NCBI RefSeq assembly: GCF_963678635.1
Contig: NC_087069.1
Coordinates: 2,928,166-2,992,165, forward strand
From: Symsagittifera roscoffensis
Taxonomy: Eukaryota; Xenacoelomorpha; Acoela; Convolutidae
Reading direction: 5' to 3'
DNA: 64,000 bases
The notes beneath the pieces were generated by a model that did no database searches, was not told where the DNA came from, and saw only the letters and a program-made list of their open reading frames with translations. Position numbers and translations under genes: made by a program. This document shows positions 22,312 to 32,200 of this stretch, piece after piece; the first letter of the stretch is position 1; the number at the start of each line of letters is the position of its first letter.

Positions 22312-25300
22312 GAGGAGTGGTGCTTCCTCAAAGTTTTATTCGTGACGTTCTCCAGCCTTGGTGTCAGGAATGGCCACCAGCCATTCTCTTGAGTCAAGCG
22401 ATATTTCATCGATTCTAACTGTTTCTCCGTCTCGACCACATTTCTTCTCTCGTTGCTGGGACCTCTAGTCCTGCTGGTGGAATTTGCGACTTTCACATCC
22501 ATACTCCGGAACCACAGGCTGGCCGTCAACTGGTTTATCGCCGGGTGGTCGTCCCCGATGACTGGGCTGAACTTGAGTTGTCTAGCAAAGTTCGATATCT
22601 CTAGCAAGAGTACCTCATCCAATACAATCAGGACGTCGGCCAGTCCGTAAAAGCCCCTCAGTGCATGAGATATGTCAGCCCATGCCGCCGGCAATTCTGA
22701 TTTGTAAAGCCTCAAGTTCAATGGCTCCAGCTCTCGATTGGGGGCTGCCATCAGAATCCGCCATTCACTCCCTTCTGCTATCAGGATCAAGACCGCGTAC
22801 ACGAATTGTAGGGCGGGTGGCATACTTGCGTATCCCGGGGATGTGGTAAACACCACCTTCGTCTTGGACCCAAATCTCGAGGCTACGTTCTCTTGTACCT
22901 CATTCATCGCCGCAAATAACGCCTGAATAGCCTCCCATATCTTCTTTGATGTCGGAATTTCATCCCCCTTTAGTTGCTCAAGAAGTCCCATCGCGTGCAG
23001 GTGATCATTCATCCCTGCAAACAATAGCAGTTCAGGTTCACAGGGCATCTCCGACTTTATTGCTACCACTAGAGTCAACATCTGATTCAATTCGGCTCCT
23101 GGCAAGGAGTATACCAGATTCTCCGGCCAGAACAACTTGGGAGACGTTCCTTCGAAGTCCGATCCCGCCACAATGACTACTCTTGCCGCAGCTGGATCTG
23201 TTCTATCGTAAACTACCAGAGTTTTGGCCAGTTGGGTGCCACCACAGGGCTTCCCGTACCTGGGATCTTCCGCCAATTTCGAGCCTTCGTAAGCGGCGTC
23301 TGGCAATCCCGTTCCTCCCGGATTGAGTAGCTTGTCTACCACCTTCAACTGTGCCGGGGTTGCCAACCTGATTCTGGCGATGCTGGTTCGGTGCTTGGGA
23401 GGTTCTGCTATAAGTCCCGGACTCCCCAGCAGCTTGAGAGGTCTGTAATTAATGGGTCCCATGATCGTTTTTGTGGGAATTCCCGTCAGGTCTGTGGTCT
23501 CCATCAACTTCGCCCTCGAGAAGTGCGCCTCATGAGCCTTCAACCAGTCTATGCAATGATGTCTATTCAAATCCTCGTGCGACACTCGTTCGATCCCCAG
23601 GGTTTCCGCCAACTCTCGTCTGCATTCCAAACTCTCTAGATCCAGTTCCTTCACCTTCTCAGGATATCTCAAGCGGGCAGTCTCCATAGACTTCTTTTCT
23701 CTCCTGCCATCTGCCACCACCACAGAGGACATCGCCGAGCCCGGAGGTGTTGATGACTCTACCTCCTCCGACTCCATTGGCGTGGCACTCTGCAATCGGG
23801 TCTGATTGCTCCTTGAACTGTCTCTAGTATCAATTCTCGCTCCCAAGCGACCAGCCAAGGCCCTCGAGGCAAGGAATGGTGGGTTGGGAGGTGGTCCTAA
23901 AGTGAATTGGGCTGTCTCCAGCAGGTCCGCCTCTAGCGTGTTAATGTGTTCCTGGAAGACGTCGTTCAGCCACTCCGCTCCCCTTGGCCTATCGAAATGG
24001 ATTCCATCTTTTGAGGTGTCTTCAGGGAATCCCTTTTTCTCCATACGTTCTGCTATGTCCAACAGCCTGAGAGGAAGCACACTCTTCCGGTGTATGTCTC
24101 GGATCATCTTGTTCAGGCTCCGCACCTTCTGGTTCATCTCTAGGGCGTGCTGATCAAACATCATGTTGTAGGGGACCGTGCATACCGTCAGCAGGATGGG
24201 GTCCATCTGGATCCTCAGTTCCTCAAGAAGGCAGCTCATCTTGTCGCACAGCCTCGCTACTTTCCTCGCTTCTCCCCTTGACACGTCGTTGGTCCCAACC
24301 ATCAGGGTCACTGTGTAAACTTTGGTCATCCCTAGCATGTCCAGGGTTGCCAACATCTGTGGCGTGGCAGCTCCAGCGAAACTCAAGACTCCTGTTTGCC
24401 AATGGGACCGTATCTGGGTCAACACCCGCACCAGGCTATCCCCTATAATTAGGTGAACCGCACCCTCTGGCACACGAGGTGGCGCTAGATACTCCACCCA
24501 GGCTGCGTCATGGAAGCAGTCCCTCCTGGTTCCCTGTTCCGCACTCCAGTCCAGCCGATTGTGCCTGTGGTAGTTCCCTTCTGTATTCTTCTTATAGCTC
24601 GCGATCACGACGTTTCTGACCGGCTGTTCCCTCCAAGTTGGGGGAAGCTCTGGCCTTGTCGATCTTTCACGACTCTGCTGCTGCAATTTCTCGCCCAGCT
24701 CCTTCAGGCGCGATGAGGCGCCACTCACCTGGCTGCCACTCGAGGTCGAGGTTGGGGTATATCCGGGTAATACCACATCCATCAGAGGGCGTACAGGTTG
24801 GGTCTCTAGGTTGCGCAAGGAAGGCGTCACGTCATTCGGTATCCAGACCTCCAAGCCTTCACTCATGTGTTCCCTGGCCTCGCGGTCAAGGTTGAACCGT
24901 CCTCTAGCCCTGGGAGCTTCATCCACCTCCATGCGCGACTCCGGCCTCGAGCTTGTCACCACTCGTTCGTTAGACCTGGCTCCCTTTTGTGCGTCAAGCT
25001 CGCGTTGTCGCTGTTCTATCCTTTCCAACTCCGACTTTAGTTGATCACGATTCGCGACGTTCTCCCGCACCCTTAGCTCCTGCTGATGTTCAGCCCTCAG
25101 CATCTCAAGTAATTTCAACGTCTGATCTCGCTCGTCGACTGCCTGGTCCCTCTCCAGCTGAAGCTTCTCCCTATCCAGCTTCGCCTGATCCCGATCGAGG
25201 TTCGCTTTATTCTTTTCCTTCAGCGCCTTCTCAAGCTCTTTCTTTAGGACCCCCAGATCCGGATATGCCTCTGTCGTCTGTTGCGCTCGCGACATCGACG

Positions 25301-25730
25301 GCACCTTACTCGAGCTCTGGCCTGTGGATCTTGCTGTTGGTCTCGTCGGTAGCGGAAACTCTCCTGCGCCGTGTTCGGTGTTGTTACTCAGGCCAGGATT
25401 TCTTGCCAAGTCAAAGCCCCTTACTCCTCCATCCGCATTCCAAGATAACCATCTGGTCTGTTCTCGATTTGATATGCCCTCGGTGGTGTAGCCGACCATC
25501 AAGACAGCCTCCGTCGCAGACTCCCTGCACTCACCCTGGTCCTCCAACTGGAGGATCGCATTCAGCATCACCGCCATTCTCTCGTCTATCTGGGTGTAGT
25601 CCAGGTCCCTCAAGCGTCTGTACAGCTCGTCAAGAGTGGGCTTCTTCAGAGCCGCGGGCACGGAGTTCCAGAATCGGTCTGCCATTTTTGCAACTTCGGG
25701 ATGTATATAGGTAGATGTTAACCAGCTCAA
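22308..25730 (-). CDS. ORF2: coiled-coil protein with GDSL/SGNH hydrolase domain
   Basis: 1,140 residues, beginning at an ATG (MSWLTSTYIH). A helical N-terminal region is followed by a charged coiled coil (about 160-248, LDRDQAKLDREK type). The SGNH hydrolase-like domain (about 420-600) shows block I IIGDSLVR with the nucleophile Ser near 427, block III VGTND near 477, and block V DGIHFDRPRG near 575 with the Asp/His pair. A second region (about 850-1,040) has VIVAGSDFEG and LLFAGMNDHLH, which resembles SGNH blocks I and III but lacks an obvious Asp-His block, so it may be a degenerate repeat. The role is unknown. Esterase domains of this fold occur in ORF1 of some LINEs and in some giant retroelements. 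A diverged, broken copy is at 1,632-3,226. Confidence 0.85.
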   Translation of the reverse strand: MSWLTSTYIHPEVAKMADRFWNSVPAALKKPTLDELYRRLRDLDYTQIDERMAVMLNAILQLEDQGECRESATEAVLMVGYTTEGISNREQTRWLSWNADGGVRGFDLARNPGLSNNTEHGAGEFPLPTRPTARSTGQSSSKVPSMSRAQQTTEAYPDLGVLKKELEKALKEKNKANLDRDQAKLDREKLQLERDQAVDERDQTLKLLEMLRAEHQQELRVRENVANRDQLKSELERIEQRQRELDAQKGARSNERVVTSSRPESRMEVDEAPRARGRFNLDREAREHMSEGLEVWIPNDVTPSLRNLETQPVRPLMDVVLPGYTPTSTSSGSQVSGASSRLKELGEKLQQQSRERSTRPELPPTWREQPVRNVVIASYKKNTEGNYHRHNRLDWSAEQGTRRDCFHDAAWVEYLAPPRVPEGAVHLIIGDSLVRVLTQIRSHWQTGVLSFAGAATPQMLATLDMLGMTKVYTVTLMVGTNDVSRGEARKVARLCDKMSCLLEELRIQMDPILLTVCTVPYNMMFDQHALEMNQKVRSLNKMIRDIHRKSVLPLRLLDIAERMEKKGFPEDTSKDGIHFDRPRGAEWLNDVFQEHINTLEADLLETAQFTLGPPPNPPFLASRALAGRLGARIDTRDSSRSNQTRLQSATPMESEEVESSTPPGSAMSSVVVADGRREKKSMETARLRYPEKVKELDLESLECRRELAETLGIERVSHEDLNRHHCIDWLKAHEAHFSRAKLMETTDLTGIPTKTIMGPINYRPLKLLGSPGLIAEPPKHRTSIARIRLATPAQLKVVDKLLNPGGTGLPDAAYEGSKLAEDPRYGKPCGGTQLAKTLVVYDRTDPAAARVVIVAGSDFEGTSPKLFWPENLVYSLPGAELNQMLTLVVAIKSEMPCEPELLLFAGMNDHLHAMGLLEQLKGDEIPTSKKIWEAIQALFAAMNEVQENVASRFGSKTKVVFTTSPGYASMPPALQFVYAVLILIAEGSEWRILMAAPNRELEPLNLRLYKSELPAAWADISHALRGFYGLADVLIVLDEVLLLEISNFARQLKFSPVIGDDHPAINQLTASLWFRSMDVKVANSTSRTRGPSNERRNVVETEKQLESMKYRLTQENGWWPFLTPRLENVTNKTLRKHHSS

Positions 25731-26208
25731 GAATTACCTTACCAACTCAAGAATTACCTTACCAACTCAAGTATTACCCAATTCAAGAATTCTCTAGAAA
25801 TGTTCTCTTGCAACTACTTGCTGTAGATTCGGATTATCGCGTGTTCAATCAAGATTCTCTCTTTTTGTTTCTCGCTTGAGTGTAGTTGGATTTTCAACTT
25901 TGTTTTTCAAACTCGATCTGAAAACAGAAAGCTTATTAAAACTTAGCATGTCACGTTCCTAACCTAGAGACCCCCCTTCTACCCATATGGTTAAAATCTT
26001 ATCATTCTCATATCACTTAAAGCAATTCGATTGGATTTTCCTTTAAGAACATGCAGATTCATTTTATGTTTTAGCACCATCAATTCTTTCTTTTAAAATT
26101 CAATTGTCATGCCAATCACATCTTAAGATCCTTTTACCTGCGCCGCACCCCAGTACCTAACTCAAGACTCCTCCCTCACACCCGACCTGATACCTCCATG
26201 TACCCGAC
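25731..26208 (-). promoter_or_regulatory. Spacer between pol stop and ORF2 start, with 21-bp direct repeats
   Basis: 478 bp without coding potential. Immediately upstream of the ORF2 ATG are three to four direct repeats of AACTCAAGAATTACCTTACC type (plus-strand 25,724-25,795). How ORF2 is expressed is not visible. An internal promoter, a spliced mRNA or an internal entry site would each have to act here. Confidence 0.5.
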
Positions 26209-29200
26209 TCAGGCGATGCTCAAGTAGTACTTCTTGTGAAGATGCACCATTATCTCTGTTTCTGCAAAGACCACATGTAGGATAGCGTACAATTCCCTCG
26301 AGCTCAGTTTGCCCCTGTTTGGGTCGTACACCGGCATCGAGACCTCCACTATTCCTCTTTCAATCATGAAGTCACGTAGTCTTGTCAGTGCCAATATCAC
26401 GTGTTCGGGATCAATTGTGTTTCTGTCGTTGACTCTCGTTACTAGGAAGCAGAGGTATTTGCCCGGGACCTGTGCCACTGACGGTGGAAGCGCTGCCATG
26501 CCTCCCAGTCCTGGCCTCTGTCTAAACAGAAACTCTACGTTCTGGTACTCTCTTTTGAAGTCAGCCTCCAATCTTGATTTGAAACTCATGTCCGCCGTGA
26601 TGCAGATCGCGCTGGTCCTGTTTGACAGGATGAAGTCGCTATCCGTTATCATGATGTTCTCTGAGTATTCATTGGGTATTTCGAATTTCGTTTTGAAATT
26701 CCTTCCTATGGTAGGCTCTGGTTCTTCTTCCTCCAGTTCCAATCCGCTTGTTTCCCTCACTTCCTTGAGCTTCTTTATCATCAAATTTTCGGTGTGGGTA
26801 AGTCCTACCCCCACTCCCCGGACAAAAATATTTATCGACGTCCCCGTCGATGTAGTCGGGTCTGAATTGTCCTTAGGGATGTCCAGTGGCCTGTCTGTTG
26901 CTGTCCATCCGAAAAGAGGGTCCTCTGTCTTCATGTAATTTGCTGCTGATACATCGATTTGCTGAATGCTTTGTCCTTCGCGGCTCTCGTCCTTGACATC
27001 ACGCATCCACTCTAGAATCCTCAAGTTCGTGTTCTCCCTCCTTTCTATTTCACTCTGCTCGAGATCCGTCTCCAATTCTGGCGTCGAGTAATCATCCTGC
27101 GGATAATGTCCACCATCGTCAATCACTTGCCATTCCTCTTCGGCCTCCAGTTCGCCTGCGCTTAGTAGTTCATCGCCCAACTTGTCTGGCTGTATCTTAT
27201 CGATCAAGAAGTCATCCCCGTACCTATTGTACCTCATACCTGTTCGTTTACGATTGCCCGTCCTGGTTTCCGGTGGTGTTGGTCGATCCGGTTCCATCCA
27301 CTTCGGTACCTCGTTTTGCTCGGGATCGTTCCAGTCTTCTTCTACAAATGAACCTGCATCCGACTCCACTTCTATCTTTTCGTTGTCGTCCAAACTCAAG
27401 TTCTCATTACCATCATTTTTCTCTCTAGTGCCTTTCTCATTCACTTCGCACGCTGGTTCCACCACCAGGTACTCAGGACCTTCCATGTCTTTTGGCAGGC
27501 ACCAGTCCTCCGGAGACGGAATGTGAGGCTTCAGATTTTCGTAATGTGCTGCTCGCCCTGTACTCAAGCGATAGAACCTTCCTTGTTGATGTACTTCCGT
27601 AATCATGAACGGTCCTCTCCATTTCTTGAGTAGTTTCTTTGTTCCCTTGGGCGGTATGACATTTTGGAAAACCCACACGTATTGGCCCACTTCGTATGGC
27701 TTTGCTCTTAGTATCTTTTCGTCATATTTCTTGCGTTGCCTCATTTGCGCTTGCGCCGTGTTTCTCCGACATAGCTCGTTTAGCTCTTGTTGTCTTTTGA
27801 TCGCTTCCTTCACGTATGCTTGAGGTGACGTCCTCTTACCCTCGTACTCCGGGTAGAAGAATGTTAGAGGCATTGCCCTTTCCCTGCCTGTCAACATCAT
27901 GAAAGGACTGATACCCGTCGTTGAGTGCTGAGTACTATTATAGGCTCCTACTACTTGTGGCAGGTATTTGTCCCAGTCCGTCATGTATCTCGAGCAGTAC
28001 ACCCTGAGCATGTTGACCAGTGTCCTGTTCTGTCTCTCTACCAACCCATTGGTCTGTGGATGATAGGTCGTCGAGTGTGCTTGAGCAATGTGTGATCTCT
28101 TCATCAATTCTTTTGTCAAGTCCCCCACAAAAGCCTTGCCGTTGTCTGACTGGAAAGTCATTGGACAACCATATCGCGATATCCAATGCGTTATCAGGTG
28201 ATCACATGTCTCCTCTGCTGAGGCTGTCTGGCACGGAACCGCTTCCGCCAACTTGGTGAAGTGATCTATTATAACTAGTATTTGGTTATAACCCGACTCC
28301 GTCATGCAGATTTTCTGATGGTCTATCTGCACCACTTCATTGAATTCCGAACTCTCGACAGACTTGAGGGGAAACTTCATCTTCCTTGGGTCTTTTACTT
28401 GAAGGCATGCTAGGCAGGCATTCACCCACCTCTCGCAAGCTTTTCTCATTCCCGGCCAGTCAAACCTGTGAAGTATCCTTTGTTGTACTTTATCTATCCC
28501 CTGATGGCCCATCTGGTCGTGTGATCTGAAAAGCACTTCCGTTTGGTACAGTTGTGGTAGTATGATGAGGTTGTGTTTGTGTAATATTTTTTCCTCATCT
28601 CTTCTCTTGCACGCTACCACCCCTTCAGCTGTGTGATAAAGTAAATCTCTCTTTTCTTTGTAGAACTGGCTCAAGATCTTGTAGCTGTCTTCCTCAAGTT
28701 CTCCCTTCTCCTTGACTCCCGAATGGATCCATTTGGAGAGGTTACTTGTCATTTTGTCATTCCTCTGGGCCCTTATTAGGTCAGACAGCCTGTATCTCGC
28801 CTTAACGTGCTCCTTTAGCGCCATGATCTGTCCATTCATTTCACCAGGGTTGTGGATGTCATCGCTCAGCTTCACACATATCATCCTTTTCACGATTTTC
28901 ATGTCGTCTTCTGGTACCAGATTCGTTCTGACGTTTGAGTTGCACGATAGTTCCCTTAGTGGTTTTCTTGAAACTGCTATTTTCTCGAGCTCTTCACCAC
29001 CTCGTACCTCTTGTATTTCCAGATTGTACGTCCCTGAAGATGGATCCGTCTGTAATTCCCTGTCGTGCTGTCTTATCTTCTCTTCCGCCAGTATCATGCA
29101 TAGACTGTCTTGGTCTTCGCTGCTCTCATCCGAGTCTTCATCCCATTCTTCACGCTCCCCGGACAATTTCCCTTCTCCGGTTTCGTCTTCTTCCATGAAT

Positions 29201-32200
29201 CTGGACCACTCCCCGGACTCTTGATCTAGTCCCAGGTGTTCAACTTCTTCTCTGAATGTTACTTTCTTATCCCTGACTTTTGTCTGTTCCAGAATTTTTT
29301 CGGGGATTTTTTCAACTAGTGATCGCACAACTTCCTTGCTATCAGTGATGCTTCCTTTTGGGACGTCAGTATTGTTCACTGTTTCTTCTCTCCGAAGTAT
29401 GGTTAGTTCCGGTGCCTCCTGACCTTTCCCTTGGATCACGGGCTTGTCATCTGATAGTTTCTCAAGCAACCTCATTAAGTCTTCATCTATTCGGACCGTT
29501 CCCTCCTCTACCAGGATGAGATCATAACCTTTTGCCTTAAGTGTTTCCCTCACGATCTTGGACTTGAGCATTATTCCTATCGGAATCCCTCTGCTTTTCT
29601 TCAAGATGGTCTTTTCAAGAGGCTCTTTCGGCAATTCGGGATGATCTTCAATCGGTTTGCCTGATTTGTCCAGCCATCTCGTGAGTGGAAGACTGTCGTA
29701 CGTTTCTTTGTCCATGAAGGAGAAGCCGTCTTTGATCTCAGGTCTGTCCGCCTCTCTTTGTTCTTGCCTCTCGTAGAACTCCGTCTTCTTACTCAAGCTG
29801 TCAGCATTTTGATGTTTATCTCGTGTTCTGTGCTCAATTATCATGTTGTATCCATCCAAGCGAACTATCCACCTCCCAATATAGCTCTGGTCCATTGAGT
29901 ACGTTTTCAGCCAGCTTAGTGCTCGGTTGTCGACTCGCAGCTTGAAGGGCTCACTGCCTAGGTATGCTCTGTATTTTTCGACAAAGGTGACCACCGCGAA
30001 CATCTCTGCTTTCGGTGCTCCGTACTTCATTTCTGTGTCACTTAGGACCTTGCTCCCGTATGCTATTGGTCTCAAGACTGTCTTCCCATTCCATTCTTGT
30101 TCTTGATGGAGAATCCCAGAAATAGCGACTACTGACGCGTCCGTGTCTAGCACGTACATCCCCTTCTCTGTCGGCATACCCAGTACTGGTGCCTCACATA
30201 GCTCTTTCTTTATTCTCTGGAATGACTCTTCTGCCGCGTTGTTCCACATGAACTTCTTGCCCTTATGTCTCATTAGTTGTTGCATCGGGTATACCTTGTC
30301 CGCATAGCCCTTGATGAATTCTCTATAATAGTTGGCGAAACCCAGGAAGCTCATCAGCTGGTGCTCCGTCTTCGGTGATTTCCAGGTTAGGACTGCTTCC
30401 ACGGCGTCTGGATCAGGTCTGATGCCGTGCTTATCTACCATCCTTCCCAAGTATTTAATCGAGTCTTTGAGTATCTCGCACTTTGATGGTTTACACTTCA
30501 GCCCCGATCTTTTCATGCACGCGAACACCTCGTCAAGCCTCTCGATGTGGTCTTCTAGTGTCGGCGTTGCTATTACCACGTCGTCCACGTAGCACATTAC
30601 CAGGTTGCCGTACTTCTTCGTCACGCCTATCAACGCGTGTGCCATCAGCCGCTGAAACGTGGCTGTTGCATTGCAGAGTCCAAACGGCATCCGTTTCCAT
30701 TGAAACAGACCCAACTCGCAGGCGAACCCTGTCTTGTCCCTGTCTTGCTTCCTTAATGGTACCTGCCAAAAGGCCGAGCCTAAATCAAGAGTCGTAAAAA
30801 ATTTCGCATCACCTAACTTCGAGAGGCTCTCATCAATTCTAGGTATGGGATAGGCATCCTTCACCGTGACGGAGTTCAGGTATCGAAAGTCACAACAAAA
30901 CCTTAACTGGTCGCCTTTCTTTTTGGCCATCACTACTCCACACGCCCACGGTGACTTGGATGGTTCTATCATGTCATACTCTAGTAACGTTTCGATTTCT
31001 TTTCTACACGCGTCCGATTTGTGTGGGGTCGTGCGCCTCGCCCCCTCCCTGTGTGGTACCGCGTTTTCCTCAAGTTCAATTTCATGTTCAACAAAATTAC
31101 AACACCCGATATCCGCCTTATGCCTTGAAAAGACCTCCTCGTTTCGCTCTAGTACGTCCTTGATAGCTTCGAGCTGTTCATCTTTCAGTTTGCCCCTTAA
31201 ATGTTCAATCTCCGGCAGAACCGGTTTATCAATTTGCATTTCATCTAGTGTGGGTCGCTCTGGAAAGTTCGAACAGCTCGAAAGCCCATCGTCCGTTTCT
31301 GACTTAAGTGATTTGATAAGACCTGAAGAATCTTTTATTCTCTGCAATCGTCTCAAGATACAAATTTTGTCCCTGTGGTTGGGACAATCAACAACTTCAT
31401 TTTGTTTTGAGTTTTCAATTGTTTCATATCGAGTTTTAACCGGTAAAGCATATCCCAGCTTCCTCCCTCTCTGTATCGTGATCGGTATATCAAGGGTATT
31501 CAACAAGACACTGACGCAGAGGCCGCTCTTCGTTATCGAAAATGATCTTCCTAAAACAGCAGCGCTTTGACTATTGGGATTCGGAACTATACACACTTGC
31601 TTGTTGTCACTTAGTTCATTATAATTTTTCATCCTCAAGCTTACGATTGCCGCTTCATTAGCTTTTAACCTCACTCTCCTACTCAAGAATACCGGTGCTT
31701 TGTTTTCATTCGCCATTATTAAATTTACCGGTTTGATTGCGTACCTCCTATCCGGGTTCCGTATCCTGAACCTTGCATTATTTAGATCAATCGTTACGTC
31801 GAAATTCCTGATGAAGTCTCTGCCCAAAATGAATTGGTCAGATTCATCTAGGTTTTCTACCACGATGAAGCTCATCCACAGGTTACGTTCCCCCAAATTG
31901 AGGGCTATTATCGGCGTCCTGCCCAGCACCCGTAGGGCCCCTTTGTTTGCAGCTGACAGCCGTATTCTCGAGTCTATCAAGTCACCTTTGTCAAAGCCCA
32001 TCTTTTCCCATGTTTCGATTGGTATGACGCTCAAGACTGCTCCCGTGTCAAGTAATCCACGCAACTGAGTCTTTTTGCCATTTATGTCTAGCACGTGCCC
32101 TGTCACGTCTGCTTCCGTCCCGATGCGCATTGCATCTTCTTCAAGCATGGCACAGTGTCCGATCGATCTTACTTTCAACTCTTCTTTCCCTACATAGATT

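Noticed and set aside
24985-25714. A 241-codon plus-strand frame opposite ORF2, and similar frames opposite pol and ORF3
   Set aside because: They are antisense shadows of the real coding strand. They show no motifs and are not kept in the second copy.
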